16,857 bases of DNA from the NCBI GenBank assembly GCA_031264885.1, contig JAISDM010000105.1, positions 1-16,857 on the forward strand, read 5' to 3'. This DNA is from Peptococcaceae bacterium. Its GTDB lineage: Bacteria > Bacillota > Peptococcia > DRI-13 > UBA5745. How positions within the stretch are numbered: position 1 is the first letter of the stretch; each line of letters starts with the position of its first letter. Positions 1 to 6,906 of the stretch are shown piece after piece. The notes below the pieces were generated by a model. The model searched no databases. It worked only from the letters and a program-made list of their open reading frames with translations, and was not told the origin of the DNA. The translations under genes and the position numbers were made by a program.

Positions 1-127
1 CGACACCGTCACACACCACCGCCAGCAAAGCGTCCTTCTTATCTATGTATCCGCGCTTTAGGAGCAAGCTGTCCATATTGGACAGCCGTCCGTTTTGCAG
101 ACTGGCGCCGGTAAAAAGATAATTCAC
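1..127 (-). CDS. PP2C-family Ser/Thr protein phosphatase, N-terminal fragment (cut by window edge)
   Basis: Only the first 42 codons are in the window; the gene continues to the left. The start is a GTG at 127, with AGGAGAGG six bases upstream. The peptide opens NYLFTGASLQNGR, then SNMDSLLLKRG, and reaches AVVCDGV at the edge, with a G as the next base. This matches the first two PP2C motifs: the G-R-x-x-N-x-D-S element and the V-x-D-G-x-G-G metal-binding element. The family removes phosphate from Ser/Thr using two metal ions, often opposing a Hanks-type kinase; no partner gene is visible here. No convincing promoter lies between the gene and the inverted repeat at 273-298, and this suggests transcription may depend on the neighbouring invertible module (inference). 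The family call rests on two motifs in a short fragment. Confidence 0.6.
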   Translation of the reverse strand, partial: MNYLFTGASLQNGRLSNMDSLLLKRGYIDKKDALLAVVCDGV

Positions 128-272
128 GTTAAACCTCTCCTAACGGGACACCCAATCGTTATGGGCTGTTTTTTTATCGTCGTTCGGTCCATAATATAGA
201 AGGCATCCTCGAAAGCCCGAACCCTTCGGTGGATTCATCCCGCGGAAGGCAGCCCCCGGTTCCCACAGGATT
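128..272. other. non-coding leader region of the phosphatase gene
   Basis: No open frame is convincing here. Read on the minus strand it would be the 5' leader of the phosphatase mRNA. It contains a small CCGAA-CCC-TTCGG hairpin (217-229) and AT-rich TATATT-like hexamers near 195-201, but no matching -35 box 17 bases upstream. I do not recognise a riboswitch class. Confidence 0.4.
148..175 (+). terminator. weak rightward terminator-like hairpin upstream of the phosphatase gene
   Basis: ACACCCA (148-154), a 7-nt loop, then TGGG-c-TGT (162-169) with one bulged base, followed by a run of seven T (169-175). It faces away from the phosphatase gene and toward the recombinase module. The stem is short, so function is uncertain. 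Confidence 0.3.
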
Positions 273-298
273 TTCGTCAAGTATCATCCTTGACGAAA
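273..298. repeat. left inverted site (IRL): palindromic recombinase core-like site
   Basis: On the plus strand: TTCGTCAAG, spacer TATCATC (282-288), CTTGACGAAA. The arms are perfectly complementary for 10 bp if T272 is included. The 7-bp spacer is not palindromic, so the site has a direction. All 26 bases recur as the exact reverse complement at 1767-1792. Two opposed ~9-10-bp arms around a 6-8-bp overlap is the usual layout of tyrosine recombinase core sites (XerCD dif, lambda att, Cre-type). Confidence 0.8.
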
Positions 299-299
299 G

Positions 300-340
300 A
301 ATCCGGACAAATCCGCATGAACAGTGGATTTGTCCGGATT
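300..340. repeat. perfect 15-bp inverted repeat, probable hairpin after the recombinase gene
   Basis: AATCCGGACAAATCC (300-314), loop GCATGAACAGT, then GGATTTGTCCGGATT (326-340). It lies 29 bases past the recombinase stop codon, just inside the left inverted site. Neither side has a proper T tract (minus side: CTTTCGTC), so it is at best a weak terminator. It may also be a protein-binding site or mRNA-stabilising hairpin. Confidence 0.6.
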
Positions 341-369
341 CCTGACGGTTTATTTGACGGCAATAAAAT

Positions 370-1509
370 CTACATAGCGATATACTGCTCCAATTTATTC
401 ATTCCCTCGCGCTTTTGCTCAAAGGATGAATGTACATAACGGTTCAATGTAATATTTACATTAGCGTGTCCGAGTATCTCGCTGAGAGATTTAATGTCCA
501 TACCGGCTTCTATACAGCGAGTCGCGAATGTGTGCCGTAAGGAATGGTAATTTGCGCTGCTTATGTTTGCCGCTTTGACACTCTTTGAAAAATGGTTCTG
601 CATGGTACGAGGCTCGGTAAAGATGCTGTCCTCCGCGCTTATGACATAGGCGTCATCCTTTCGGGCGAAGCTTCGCAGATAGGGCGCGAGGAGTTTCGGA
701 ATGGGAACATCTCTCACGGAACGCGGACTTTTTGGCGTGTCAATCAGAATTTTGGTTTTATTCCCGCTGCCGCTTGTGTTTTTGACACGCTGAAGCGTCT
801 GACTGACCGACAGCGTATTGAAATCATCGGATATATCCTGCCACCGCAGAGCGCAAAGTTCGCCGACGCGAAGCCCCGTATACAGGCAGAGTAATATCCC
901 TAATTTGTACACGTCAAGTTCGGCGGTTAAAACGGATTCCAGGGATAATTGCTCCTGCCGCGATAATACACGCATCGTTCGCTGCTGTTGTTTTGGATAA
1001 GTAATAGATAATGTGCTGCCGATGATTTTTTCATTGTAAGCGAAGTCCACAACTATTTTTATAATGGACAGCATATCCCGCACGGTTTTTGCCGAAAGAC
1101 CGCCTCTGCCGTCCGCGCGTCCGTTTTCCAGTTTGGCTTTCGCGAAACGGCCGATGTCCAACGCTGTCAGGCTTCGCATGTTATATCTTCCGAGCGACGG
1201 CAGAATATGAAGGTCAAGAATGGCGATATAGCCGGCGTATGTGGATGATTTTACTTTTAACGATATGATGGACAGCCACTGGTTCACGACCTCCGAAAAA
1301 GTCGGATTATGCTTTTCAGGGGTTGTTTCAGGCGCTGCCGGCGCAGGTTTTTCATTGCTCAATACAGAGAGATGCCGCTTGACTTCCGTGAAGGTTCGGC
1401 TGTATACATAACCGTAAGTGATGTTGCCGTCGGCATTGCGGCCTTTCGGATAGCGTCCCTCCCAGCGGCCGTCTTTCCGTTTGTAAATGTTTCTTCCTGT
1501 TTTTGGCAT
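370..1509 (-). CDS. tyrosine recombinase / phage-type integrase (candidate self-inverting recombinase)
   Basis: A full-length 379-residue tyrosine recombinase. Residues 1-50 (RNIYKRKDGRWEGRY) resemble the basic arm-type DNA-binding domain of Tn916-like integrases. About 70-165 is the SAM-like core-binding domain and about 180-375 the catalytic domain. The whole active site is visible: R214 (TGLRVGEL), K260 (TPKSPRS), H322-x-x-R325 (HSLRH), H348 (LGHAN) and nucleophile Y358 (NRYVH), so the enzyme should be active. ATG at 1509 has GGAGGT eight bases upstream. No excisionase, relaxase, capsid or cargo gene accompanies it. The gene sits alone between inverted 26-bp core-like sites. That geometry would give inversion rather than excision, because integrated elements have direct att repeats (established rule; application here inferred). 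Confidence 0.93.
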   Translation of the reverse strand: MPKTGRNIYKRKDGRWEGRYPKGRNADGNITYGYVYSRTFTEVKRHLSVLSNEKPAPAAPETTPEKHNPTFSEVVNQWLSIISLKVKSSTYAGYIAILDLHILPSLGRYNMRSLTALDIGRFAKAKLENGRADGRGGLSAKTVRDMLSIIKIVVDFAYNEKIIGSTLSITYPKQQQRTMRVLSRQEQLSLESVLTAELDVYKLGILLCLYTGLRVGELCALRWQDISDDFNTLSVSQTLQRVKNTSGSGNKTKILIDTPKSPRSVRDVPIPKLLAPYLRSFARKDDAYVISAEDSIFTEPRTMQNHFSKSVKAANISSANYHSLRHTFATRCIEAGMDIKSLSEILGHANVNITLNRYVHSSFEQKREGMNKLEQYIAM

Positions 1510-1527
1510 AATGATTGACCTCCACTA

Positions 1528-1555
1528 ATAATTTATAGTTGACGTTATAAATTAT
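1528..1555. promoter_or_regulatory. AT-rich inverted repeat in the recombinase upstream region (possible operator)
   Basis: ATAATTTATA (1528-1537), 8-bp spacer GTTGACGT, then TATAAATTAT (1546-1555): a perfect 10-bp dyad starting 18 bases upstream of the recombinase ATG. It overlaps the only -10-like sequences available to that gene on the minus strand (TATAAT- and TATAAA-type). It could be an operator for autoregulation or an arm site bound by the recombinase N-terminal domain. Confidence 0.45.
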
Positions 1556-1699
1556 ATATTCAACGCTCCCGCCAATTTTCTTGACCAGGATTTTGACGGC
1601 TTAAAAAATTGGGATAGCGAATTTAAAGACTTCGGTAACCGGATTGGAAGAAGAATAATAAAATAATCATAAATAATTGAAAGATTTTTATCCGGCATA
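1556..1699. other. gap inside the recombinase module, no supported gene
   Basis: AT-rich sequence upstream of the recombinase. On the plus strand one frame stays open from just after a TAA near 1530 to the TAA at 1664-1666 and encodes an acidic/aromatic tail (NFLDQDFDGLKNWDSEF then a basic end). It has no start codon or ribosome site. It may be a gene-end remnant or chance. Confidence 0.3.
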
Positions 1700-1728
1700 T
1701 TGATATTTTCGACAAAATCATGTATGAT
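1700..1728 (+). promoter_or_regulatory. outward-facing promoter inside the invertible module
   Basis: TTGATA (1700-1705), exactly 17 bases, then TATGAT (1723-1728), in very AT-rich DNA. Transcription would start near 1735 and leave the module through the right inverted site (1767-1792). In this orientation no gene lies downstream; the RNA would meet the strong terminator at 1862-1909. After inversion the -10 would map to about 337-342 and fire left toward the phosphatase gene at 127. Confidence 0.65.
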
Positions 1729-1766
1729 AAACAAATCCAATTGCAAACCGAATGACCAATTCAAGT

Positions 1767-1792
1767 TTTCGTCAAGGATGATACTTGACGAA
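1767..1792. repeat. right inverted site (IRR): palindromic recombinase core-like site
   Basis: TTTCGTCAAG, spacer GATGATA (1777-1783), CTTGACGAA. It is the exact reverse complement of 273-298 over all 26 bases, including the asymmetric spacer. The match breaks down at once outside this unit, as expected for a recombination site rather than a longer duplicated block. Confidence 0.8.
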
Positions 1793-1861
1793 TATAACGC
1801 TCGAAATGATCGCGCCGGTTCAAATGCCGGCAAACCCAAACCTGGATGAAAGCAAAAAAAT

Positions 1862-1909
1862 AAGCCCCTCTTTGATTATCCGCAAATCAAAGAGGGGCTT
1901 GCTTTTTTT
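1862..1909. terminator. strong bidirectional intrinsic terminator after guaA
   Basis: A perfect 16-bp stem (AAGCCCCTCTTTGATT at 1862-1877, complement at 1885-1900) with a 7-nt loop. The plus side is followed by seven T (1903-1909). The minus side is followed by seven T in the transcript (A tract at 1854-1860). It ends the potA-to-guaA operon from one side and would block RNA from the outward promoter at 1700-1728 from the other. Confidence 0.92.
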
Positions 1910-1922
1910 ATTTTTCCCCGCC

Positions 1923-3458
1923 TCATTCCCACTCAATCGTCCCGGGCGGCTTGGAGGTCACATCGTAGACCACCCGGTTCACCCGGTCGATCTCATTGAT
2001 GATCCGCCCGGAGATCGCGCGCAGGACGGCATAGGGTATCTCCGATGCCTCCGCCGTCATGGCGTCCGCGGAACTCACGGCGCGGATCGCGATGGTGTTG
2101 GCGTACGTGCGCTCGTCGCCCTTGACCCCCACGGTTTTGACCGGCAGGAACACGGTGAAATACTGCCAGATATCCCGCGCCAGCCCCGCTTTGGCGATTT
2201 CCTCCCGCAGGATCGCGTCGCTCTCACGGACGATGCGCAGGCGGGCTTCCGTCACCTCCCCCATGATCCGGATGGACAGGCCCGGCCCCGGGAAAGGCTG
2301 CCGCTCGATCATCTCCGCGGGGATCCCCAGCTCCCGGCCCAGTTCCCGCACCTCATCCTTAAACAGCAGCCGCAGCGGCTCCAATATCCCCTCAAACTGC
2401 ACATCGTCAGGCAGCCCGCCCACATTGTGATGGCTTTTGATCACCTGAGCCTGGCCGGAACCGCTCTCCACCACATCCGGATAGATGGTCCCCTGCACCA
2501 AAAAATCAATGCCCCCCAACTTAGCCGCTTCCTCCTCGAATATGCGGATGAACAGATTCCCCACGATCTTTCGCTTTTCCTCCGGATCCGTCACATCCTC
2601 CAGCGCGTCCAAAAACCGCCGCCGGGCATCCACCAAAATCACCTTCAGCCCCATCTCCCCGCGGTATACCGAGAGGACCTCTTCCGCCTCGTTCTTCCTC
2701 AGCAAACCGTGATCCACAAACAAACAAGTCAGCTGGGATCCGATGGCCTTCTGAACCAGCACCGACGAGACCGTGGAATCCACCCCGCCGGACAGGGCGC
2801 TGATGACTTTTTTCCCCTCCAGCTTCTCACGCATACTCTCAATGGAAAGCTCCGCCAAAGAAGCCATATCCCAATCGGCGATAATATTGCAAATGTTGTA
2901 TATGAAATTTTGCAGAATCTCAAAACCGCCCTCCGTATGCCCCACTTCCGGGTGAAACTGAAGGCCGTACCACTGGGATTCGTCGTTGGCGATGGCCGCC
3001 GCCGGGCAGTTGGATGTGGACGCGACGATTTTGAAACCCTCCGGGATCCCTTCAATCTCATCGTGATGGCTCATCCATACCCGCGACTGAGGGCTTCTCC
3101 CCTCGAACAGAGGATGCGACACATCCAGAGAAGCCGCGGCCTCCCCGTATTCCCCCGAATCCGCGGTTCTCACCTTGCCGCCCAAAACATGCGCCATTAA
3201 ATGCGCCCCGTAACATATCCCCAAAATAGGAACATGGGTGGACCAAATGGATCTGTCGCACTGCCTGGCCTGCTCATCGGTGACGGTATGAGGCCCCCCC
3301 GTCAAAATGATCCCCTTCACGTTCCCCGACATCCATGTGGCCAGCGGCGCGTCCCAGGGATAAATCTCGGAATACACCTTGGCCTCGCGAACGCGCCGGG
3401 CAATCAACTGTGTGTATTGGCCCCCGAAATCCAGTATGACGATTTTCTCAAAATTCAT
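1923..3458 (-). CDS. guaA: GMP synthase (glutamine-hydrolysing)
   Basis: Converts XMP to GMP with ATP and glutamine, the last step of guanine nucleotide synthesis; cytoplasmic. The 511 residues match the usual ~510-525. The class I glutamine amidotransferase domain (about 1-195) has nucleophile C82 (GICYGAH) and the H169/E171 pair (FHPEVGH). The ATP-pyrophosphatase domain follows with SGGVDS at 223-228. The C-terminal dimerisation domain ends KPPGTIEWE, the standard end of bacterial GuaA. ATG at 3458 has AAGGAGG seven bases upstream. It starts 12 nt after purF, so the two purine genes are co-transcribed. It is the last gene of the minus-strand run, with the terminator 22 nt past its stop. No purine riboswitch is visible in front of it. 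Confidence 0.97.
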   Translation of the reverse strand: MNFEKIVILDFGGQYTQLIARRVREAKVYSEIYPWDAPLATWMSGNVKGIILTGGPHTVTDEQARQCDRSIWSTHVPILGICYGAHLMAHVLGGKVRTADSGEYGEAAASLDVSHPLFEGRSPQSRVWMSHHDEIEGIPEGFKIVASTSNCPAAAIANDESQWYGLQFHPEVGHTEGGFEILQNFIYNICNIIADWDMASLAELSIESMREKLEGKKVISALSGGVDSTVSSVLVQKAIGSQLTCLFVDHGLLRKNEAEEVLSVYRGEMGLKVILVDARRRFLDALEDVTDPEEKRKIVGNLFIRIFEEEAAKLGGIDFLVQGTIYPDVVESGSGQAQVIKSHHNVGGLPDDVQFEGILEPLRLLFKDEVRELGRELGIPAEMIERQPFPGPGLSIRIMGEVTEARLRIVRESDAILREEIAKAGLARDIWQYFTVFLPVKTVGVKGDERTYANTIAIRAVSSADAMTAEASEIPYAVLRAISGRIINEIDRVNRVVYDVTSKPPGTIEWE

Positions 3459-3470
3459 GACATGTCCTCC

Positions 3471-4850
3471 TTATTCCTTGAATCCCAATGGATAGGATCC
3501 GTCAAAACACGCGGCGCAAACCCCCACCGACTCTCCGATGGACTTCCGAAGCCCCGTCAAACTCAAATGGCAGACAGAATCCGCGTCAATAAACTCCCGG
3601 ATGGCCTTCCGCGTATGCGTGGCCGCGATCAGCTCCGAGGAACTGGCTGTATCGATTCCGTAATAACAGGGATACGAAACAGGCGGGGACGCCACCATCA
3701 AATGCACCTCCTTGGCCCCATGAGCGCGGACCATCCGTATTAGCTGCCGGCTGGTGGTGCCCCGGACGATGGAGTCGTCCACCAGCACAACCTTCTTCCC
3801 TTCCACAGAACTCCCGCAGACGCTGAGCTTCAGTTGAACCGCCTGGAGCCGCTCCGCCTGGCTGGGCTTGATGAACGTCCGGCCCACGAAGCGGTTCTTA
3901 ACCAGCCCCATATCAAAGGAAATCCCCGAGGCGTGGGCGTAACCCAAGGCCCCCGCGATGCCCGAATCCGGAACGGGAATCACCACATCCGCGTCCACCG
4001 GATATTCCTCATATAATATCCGCCCCATCCGGTTCCGGCTCTCCATCACCGATACCCCGTCGATCACCGAATCCGGCCGGGCAAAATACACATACTCAAA
4101 AGCGCACAGCGCCAGCCGCTCCGCTTTGACGCCCTGAACGGAGCGAATCCCCGAAGGCGTCAGCGTCACGATCTCCCCCGGCTCCACGTCACGGATCCAC
4201 CGGGCGTCCAGCACATCCAGGACACAGGACTCCGAAGCCACCGCCCAGCCCCCCTTGAAAGCGCCCAGACAAAGGGGCTTGTTGCCGTAAGGATCCCGCG
4301 CGGCGACGATCCGGTCCATGTCCAGCGCCACCAGCGAATACGAGCCCTTCAACTCCGTCATCGCCTGCGCCATCGCCTCTTCTATGCTCCCAAAGCCCGG
4401 CCGCGCCAGCAGATGCGTCAGAACCTCCGAATCCGTCTGAGCTTGAAACAACGCGCCCTCCAGCATCATCTTCCGCCGGATTGCGTCCGTGTTCAAGAGC
4501 TGCCCGTTATGAGCCAGCGCCAGACTGCCGCGCAAATACTTTCCCGACAAAGGCTGCGCGTTCTCCAGGGAACTGGCGCCCACGGTGGAATACCGGACGT
4601 GCCCGATCGCCATATCCCCGGATATCCCGCGGACCCGGCTCAGAGAGATGGCTTCGCTCACCAGGCCCATCCCCTTGGCCACCACCATATCGTCCCCTTT
4701 GACCGTGGCAATGCCCGCGCTTTCCTGCCCCCGGTGCTGCAGCGCCTGGAGCGCGTACCAAACATAAGACGCCGCGGCTTGGACCCCCGCGATTCCGACG
4801 ACGCCGCAAGACTCCTCGGGTTTGTCGGACCACCGTTCAGACTCATTCAT
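3471..4850 (-). CDS. purF: amidophosphoribosyltransferase (PurF), Fe-S type with propeptide
   Basis: Catalyses the first committed step of purine synthesis: PRPP plus glutamine gives phosphoribosylamine. From the ATG at 4850 it has 459 residues. The first 14 look like a cleavable propeptide ahead of nucleophile C15 (ESCGVVGIAG), as in Bacillus-type PurF. The PRPP-binding loop is VVLVDDSIVRGTTSRQL. Cysteines in LCAFEYVYFARPDS, SYPCYYGID and GVCAACFDGSYP fit the four 4Fe-4S ligands of the oxygen-sensitive Bacillus class. The frame stays open to an ATG at 4946, but that adds a basic stretch wholly overlapping the upstream glycosyltransferase and would bury the propeptide, so I reject it. The chosen start overlaps the upstream stop by 8 bp and has GGGAGAG about 13 bases before it, which suggests translational coupling. 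Confidence 0.96.
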   Translation of the reverse strand: MNESERWSDKPEESCGVVGIAGVQAAASYVWYALQALQHRGQESAGIATVKGDDMVVAKGMGLVSEAISLSRVRGISGDMAIGHVRYSTVGASSLENAQPLSGKYLRGSLALAHNGQLLNTDAIRRKMMLEGALFQAQTDSEVLTHLLARPGFGSIEEAMAQAMTELKGSYSLVALDMDRIVAARDPYGNKPLCLGAFKGGWAVASESCVLDVLDARWIRDVEPGEIVTLTPSGIRSVQGVKAERLALCAFEYVYFARPDSVIDGVSVMESRNRMGRILYEEYPVDADVVIPVPDSGIAGALGYAHASGISFDMGLVKNRFVGRTFIKPSQAERLQAVQLKLSVCGSSVEGKKVVLVDDSIVRGTTSRQLIRMVRAHGAKEVHLMVASPPVSYPCYYGIDTASSSELIAATHTRKAIREFIDADSVCHLSLTGLRKSIGESVGVCAACFDGSYPLGFKE

Positions 4851-5814
4851 CCTCAATGTTCTCTCCCGGCCGCGCGGAAGCCGCGTGTTCCCCGAAGCCC
4901 TTCGTCTCCGCCACAATAAACAGAGGACGGTTCTTGCACTCATCATAGATCCGGCCGACGTATTCCCCCATCACACCCAGCAGAATCAATATGACGCCGT
5001 CAAAAAACAGCATCAGCGCCACCATGGACGCCCAGCCCGCCACCACCTGTCCCACCGTTCTCTGGACCAGGGCCCAGATCAGATATAAGAAGCTCAGCCC
5101 CGACATACAGAAGCCCAAGTTGGCCGCCATCTTCAGCGGACCCATCGAAAAAGCGGTGATGCCGTCTATGGCGAATTTAATCATTTTTTTCAGCGGATAT
5201 TTCGTCTCTCCCGCGAACCGCTCCTCCCGGATAAATTCTACATAAGTCTGCTTAAATCCTACCCAGCTGACCAAGCCGCGCAAATAAGGGTTTTTTTCCG
5301 TAAGCCCGTTCATCACATCGCAGACCTTACGGTCCAACAGGCGAAAGTCCCCCGCGTCCACCGGGATCTCCACATTGGTCATGCTTGCCAGGATCCGGTA
5401 AAACAGCTTCGCGGTGATTTTTTTGAAAAAAGACTCCCCCATCCGCCGGGTCCTTTTGCCATAGACCACATCATAACCGGCCTTCCATTTGGCGATCATC
5501 TCCGGGATCACCTCAGGGGGATCCTGCAGATCCGCGTCGATCACCACCACAGCCTGTCCGGATGAATACCTCATTCCGGCGGACACCGCCGCCTGATGGC
5601 CGAAGTTCCTGGAAAAATGGATGAGCCTGACATGAGCGTCCCCTTCCCGCAAGCCCTCCAGAATCGCCTCCGTCCGATCCCGGCTGCCGTCGTTGACATA
5701 GATCAGCTCATAGGACTCCTCCAGACCGGAGAGCGCCTCCGTCAGGCGGCGGTGACACACCTCCGCCACCAGTTCCTCATTGTACATGGGCACCACAATC
5801 GAATACTTAATCAT
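4843..5814 (-). CDS. membrane-anchored GT2 glycosyltransferase (DPM1/GtrB-like polyprenyl-phosphate glycosyltransferase)
   Basis: A 323-residue family 2 glycosyltransferase. The GT-A domain starts YSIVVPMYNEE (about 4-14), with NDGSRDRT at 41-48 and the metal/nucleotide-binding D93-A-D95 in VIDADLQDPPE. Two membrane helices follow at about 228-250 and 261-284, then a short cytoplasmic tail. This GT-A plus two helices layout is typical of enzymes that move a sugar from a nucleotide sugar onto undecaprenyl phosphate for O-antigen, teichoic-acid or lipid decoration (GtrB, Bacillus YkcC/CsbB-like). Substrate and acceptor cannot be told from sequence. It lies 6 nt after potD and overlaps purF by 8 bp, so it is embedded in the transport/purine operon with no flippase or acceptor gene beside it. 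Confidence 0.9.
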   Translation of the reverse strand: MIKYSIVVPMYNEELVAEVCHRRLTEALSGLEESYELIYVNDGSRDRTEAILEGLREGDAHVRLIHFSRNFGHQAAVSAGMRYSSGQAVVVIDADLQDPPEVIPEMIAKWKAGYDVVYGKRTRRMGESFFKKITAKLFYRILASMTNVEIPVDAGDFRLLDRKVCDVMNGLTEKNPYLRGLVSWVGFKQTYVEFIREERFAGETKYPLKKMIKFAIDGITAFSMGPLKMAANLGFCMSGLSFLYLIWALVQRTVGQVVAGWASMVALMLFFDGVILILLGVMGEYVGRIYDECKNRPLFIVAETKGFGEHAASARPGENIEDE

Positions 5815-5820
5815 GACCCC

Positions 5821-6882
5821 TCACTGCCCCTTGATCCGCAGCCACGCGTCGTTATACAGCGAAATCGCGTCCCCCAGATCCACATAAGCCTCGCAGCGGT
5901 CCACGACCTCCTTGGGCGGGTTAAAGATCGGATCCTCGTTCCAGTCGTCCATCATCTCCATCGCCGCCTTGTTCGGCGTCGAATACCCGATGTACTCGCT
6001 GTTTCGCCTGGCCACCTCCGCGTCGCATAAATAATTGATGAAGATATGCGCCGCCTCCGCGTTCTGGCTCCTTTTCAGGAGGACGGCGTTATCAAACCAC
6101 ACATTGCTGCCCTCCTTGGGAATCACATATTCCAGATCCGGATTCTCTTCGATGCAGGTGATGGCGTCCCCCGCGTACATCACGCCGAAAGCGGCGCTGC
6201 CGCTGATCATACGCTCCCGGATGTCGTCCACCAGGTAGGCCAGCACCAAGGGTTTCTGCCGGATCAGCTCCGCCTCCGCCTGAGCGATCTGATCCGGATC
6301 CGTGGAATTCATGGAGTAACCCAGCTTCTTCAAAGCCACCGCCATGGAATCCCGGATGGAATCATACATAATGATCTGCTTGGAATAATCCGGATCCCAG
6401 AGGATCTCCCAGCTGTCCACCGGTTCCGAGACCATGGTTTTGTTATATACAATGCCCACGGTCCCCCACAGATAAGGGACGGAATAGCGGTTCTCCGGGT
6501 CGAATTCCTTTCCCAGAAAGGCCGGATCGATGTTCTCGAAATTGGGGATTTGGCTGAAGTCCAGAGGCTGGAGCAGATCCATCTTCACCATCTTGGATAT
6601 CATGTAATCCGAGGGCACGCACAAATCATAAATACTGCTCTCGTTCTGCACCTGAATCAGCATTTCCTCATTGCTTGTGGTGGTGTCATAGTGCATCTCT
6701 ATCTCGGGATGACCGCTTATAAATTCCGCCAGCACATCCTCGTCGATATAATCCCCCCAGTTGAGAACATACAGCTTCATTTTGTCCGGGGAGTCCCCGG
6801 ACGGATTCGACGAAGTCCCGCAAGCCGCGAAAGCCGGCAAAACAAAAAGCAGCGTCAGCACAACACAAATGGATTTTTTCAT
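5821..6882 (-). CDS. potD: spermidine/putrescine ABC transporter substrate-binding lipoprotein
   Basis: The extracellular receptor of the polyamine importer encoded with potABC. Of 353 residues, the first 21 form a lipoprotein signal (KK, a hydrophobic core, then AFAAC with C21 as the lipidated cysteine). A Ser/Gly/Pro-rich linker follows. The mature start LYVLNWGDYIDEDVLAEF is the hallmark of PotD/PotF proteins (NW-x-x-Y). Later conserved elements include VPYLWGTVGIVYNK and GVMYAGDA. Polyamine is the likely ligand, but spermidine versus putrescine cannot be assigned. ATG at 6882 has GGGGGTG about six bases upstream; the gap from potC is 24 nt. A receptor gene at the distal end after the permeases is the usual potABCD order. 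Confidence 0.93.
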   Translation of the reverse strand: MKKSICVVLTLLFVLPAFAACGTSSNPSGDSPDKMKLYVLNWGDYIDEDVLAEFISGHPEIEMHYDTTTSNEEMLIQVQNESSIYDLCVPSDYMISKMVKMDLLQPLDFSQIPNFENIDPAFLGKEFDPENRYSVPYLWGTVGIVYNKTMVSEPVDSWEILWDPDYSKQIIMYDSIRDSMAVALKKLGYSMNSTDPDQIAQAEAELIRQKPLVLAYLVDDIRERMISGSAAFGVMYAGDAITCIEENPDLEYVIPKEGSNVWFDNAVLLKRSQNAEAAHIFINYLCDAEVARRNSEYIGYSTPNKAAMEMMDDWNEDPIFNPPKEVVDRCEAYVDLGDAISLYNDAWLRIKGQ

Positions 6883-6906
6883 ACAAACACCCCCAATTTC
6901 GTTTCA

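Noticed and set aside
273..1792. a conventional integrated prophage or conjugative element remnant
   Set aside because: The flanking repeats are inverted, not direct; there is no excisionase, structural or transfer gene; and the recombinase is intact. Inversion explains the geometry better, although a decayed element cannot be fully excluded.
1811..1832. tRNA T-arm-like sequence (GCCGG TTCAAATG CCGGC)
   Set aside because: The loop is 8 nt rather than 7, and no D arm, anticodon arm or acceptor stem can be built around it. It could be a tRNA-end remnant from an old integration but is not a tRNA gene.
1552..1839. 95-codon frame on the minus strand across the right inverted site
   Set aside because: No ribosome site, low-complexity composition, and it runs through the recombination site and outward promoter. 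Nothing supports translation.
1785..3200. 471-codon open frame on the plus strand opposite guaA
   Set aside because: It is antisense to a clear guaA, is rich in H, P, R and Q as expected from reading GC-rich coding DNA backwards, and has no ribosome site or recognisable domain.
4851..4946. 32-residue N-terminal extension of purF to an ATG at 4946
   Set aside because: It overlaps the glycosyltransferase gene by about 100 bp, is Arg-rich noise, and would displace the short propeptide before the catalytic cysteine. The ATG at 4850 has a ribosome site and fits the family.
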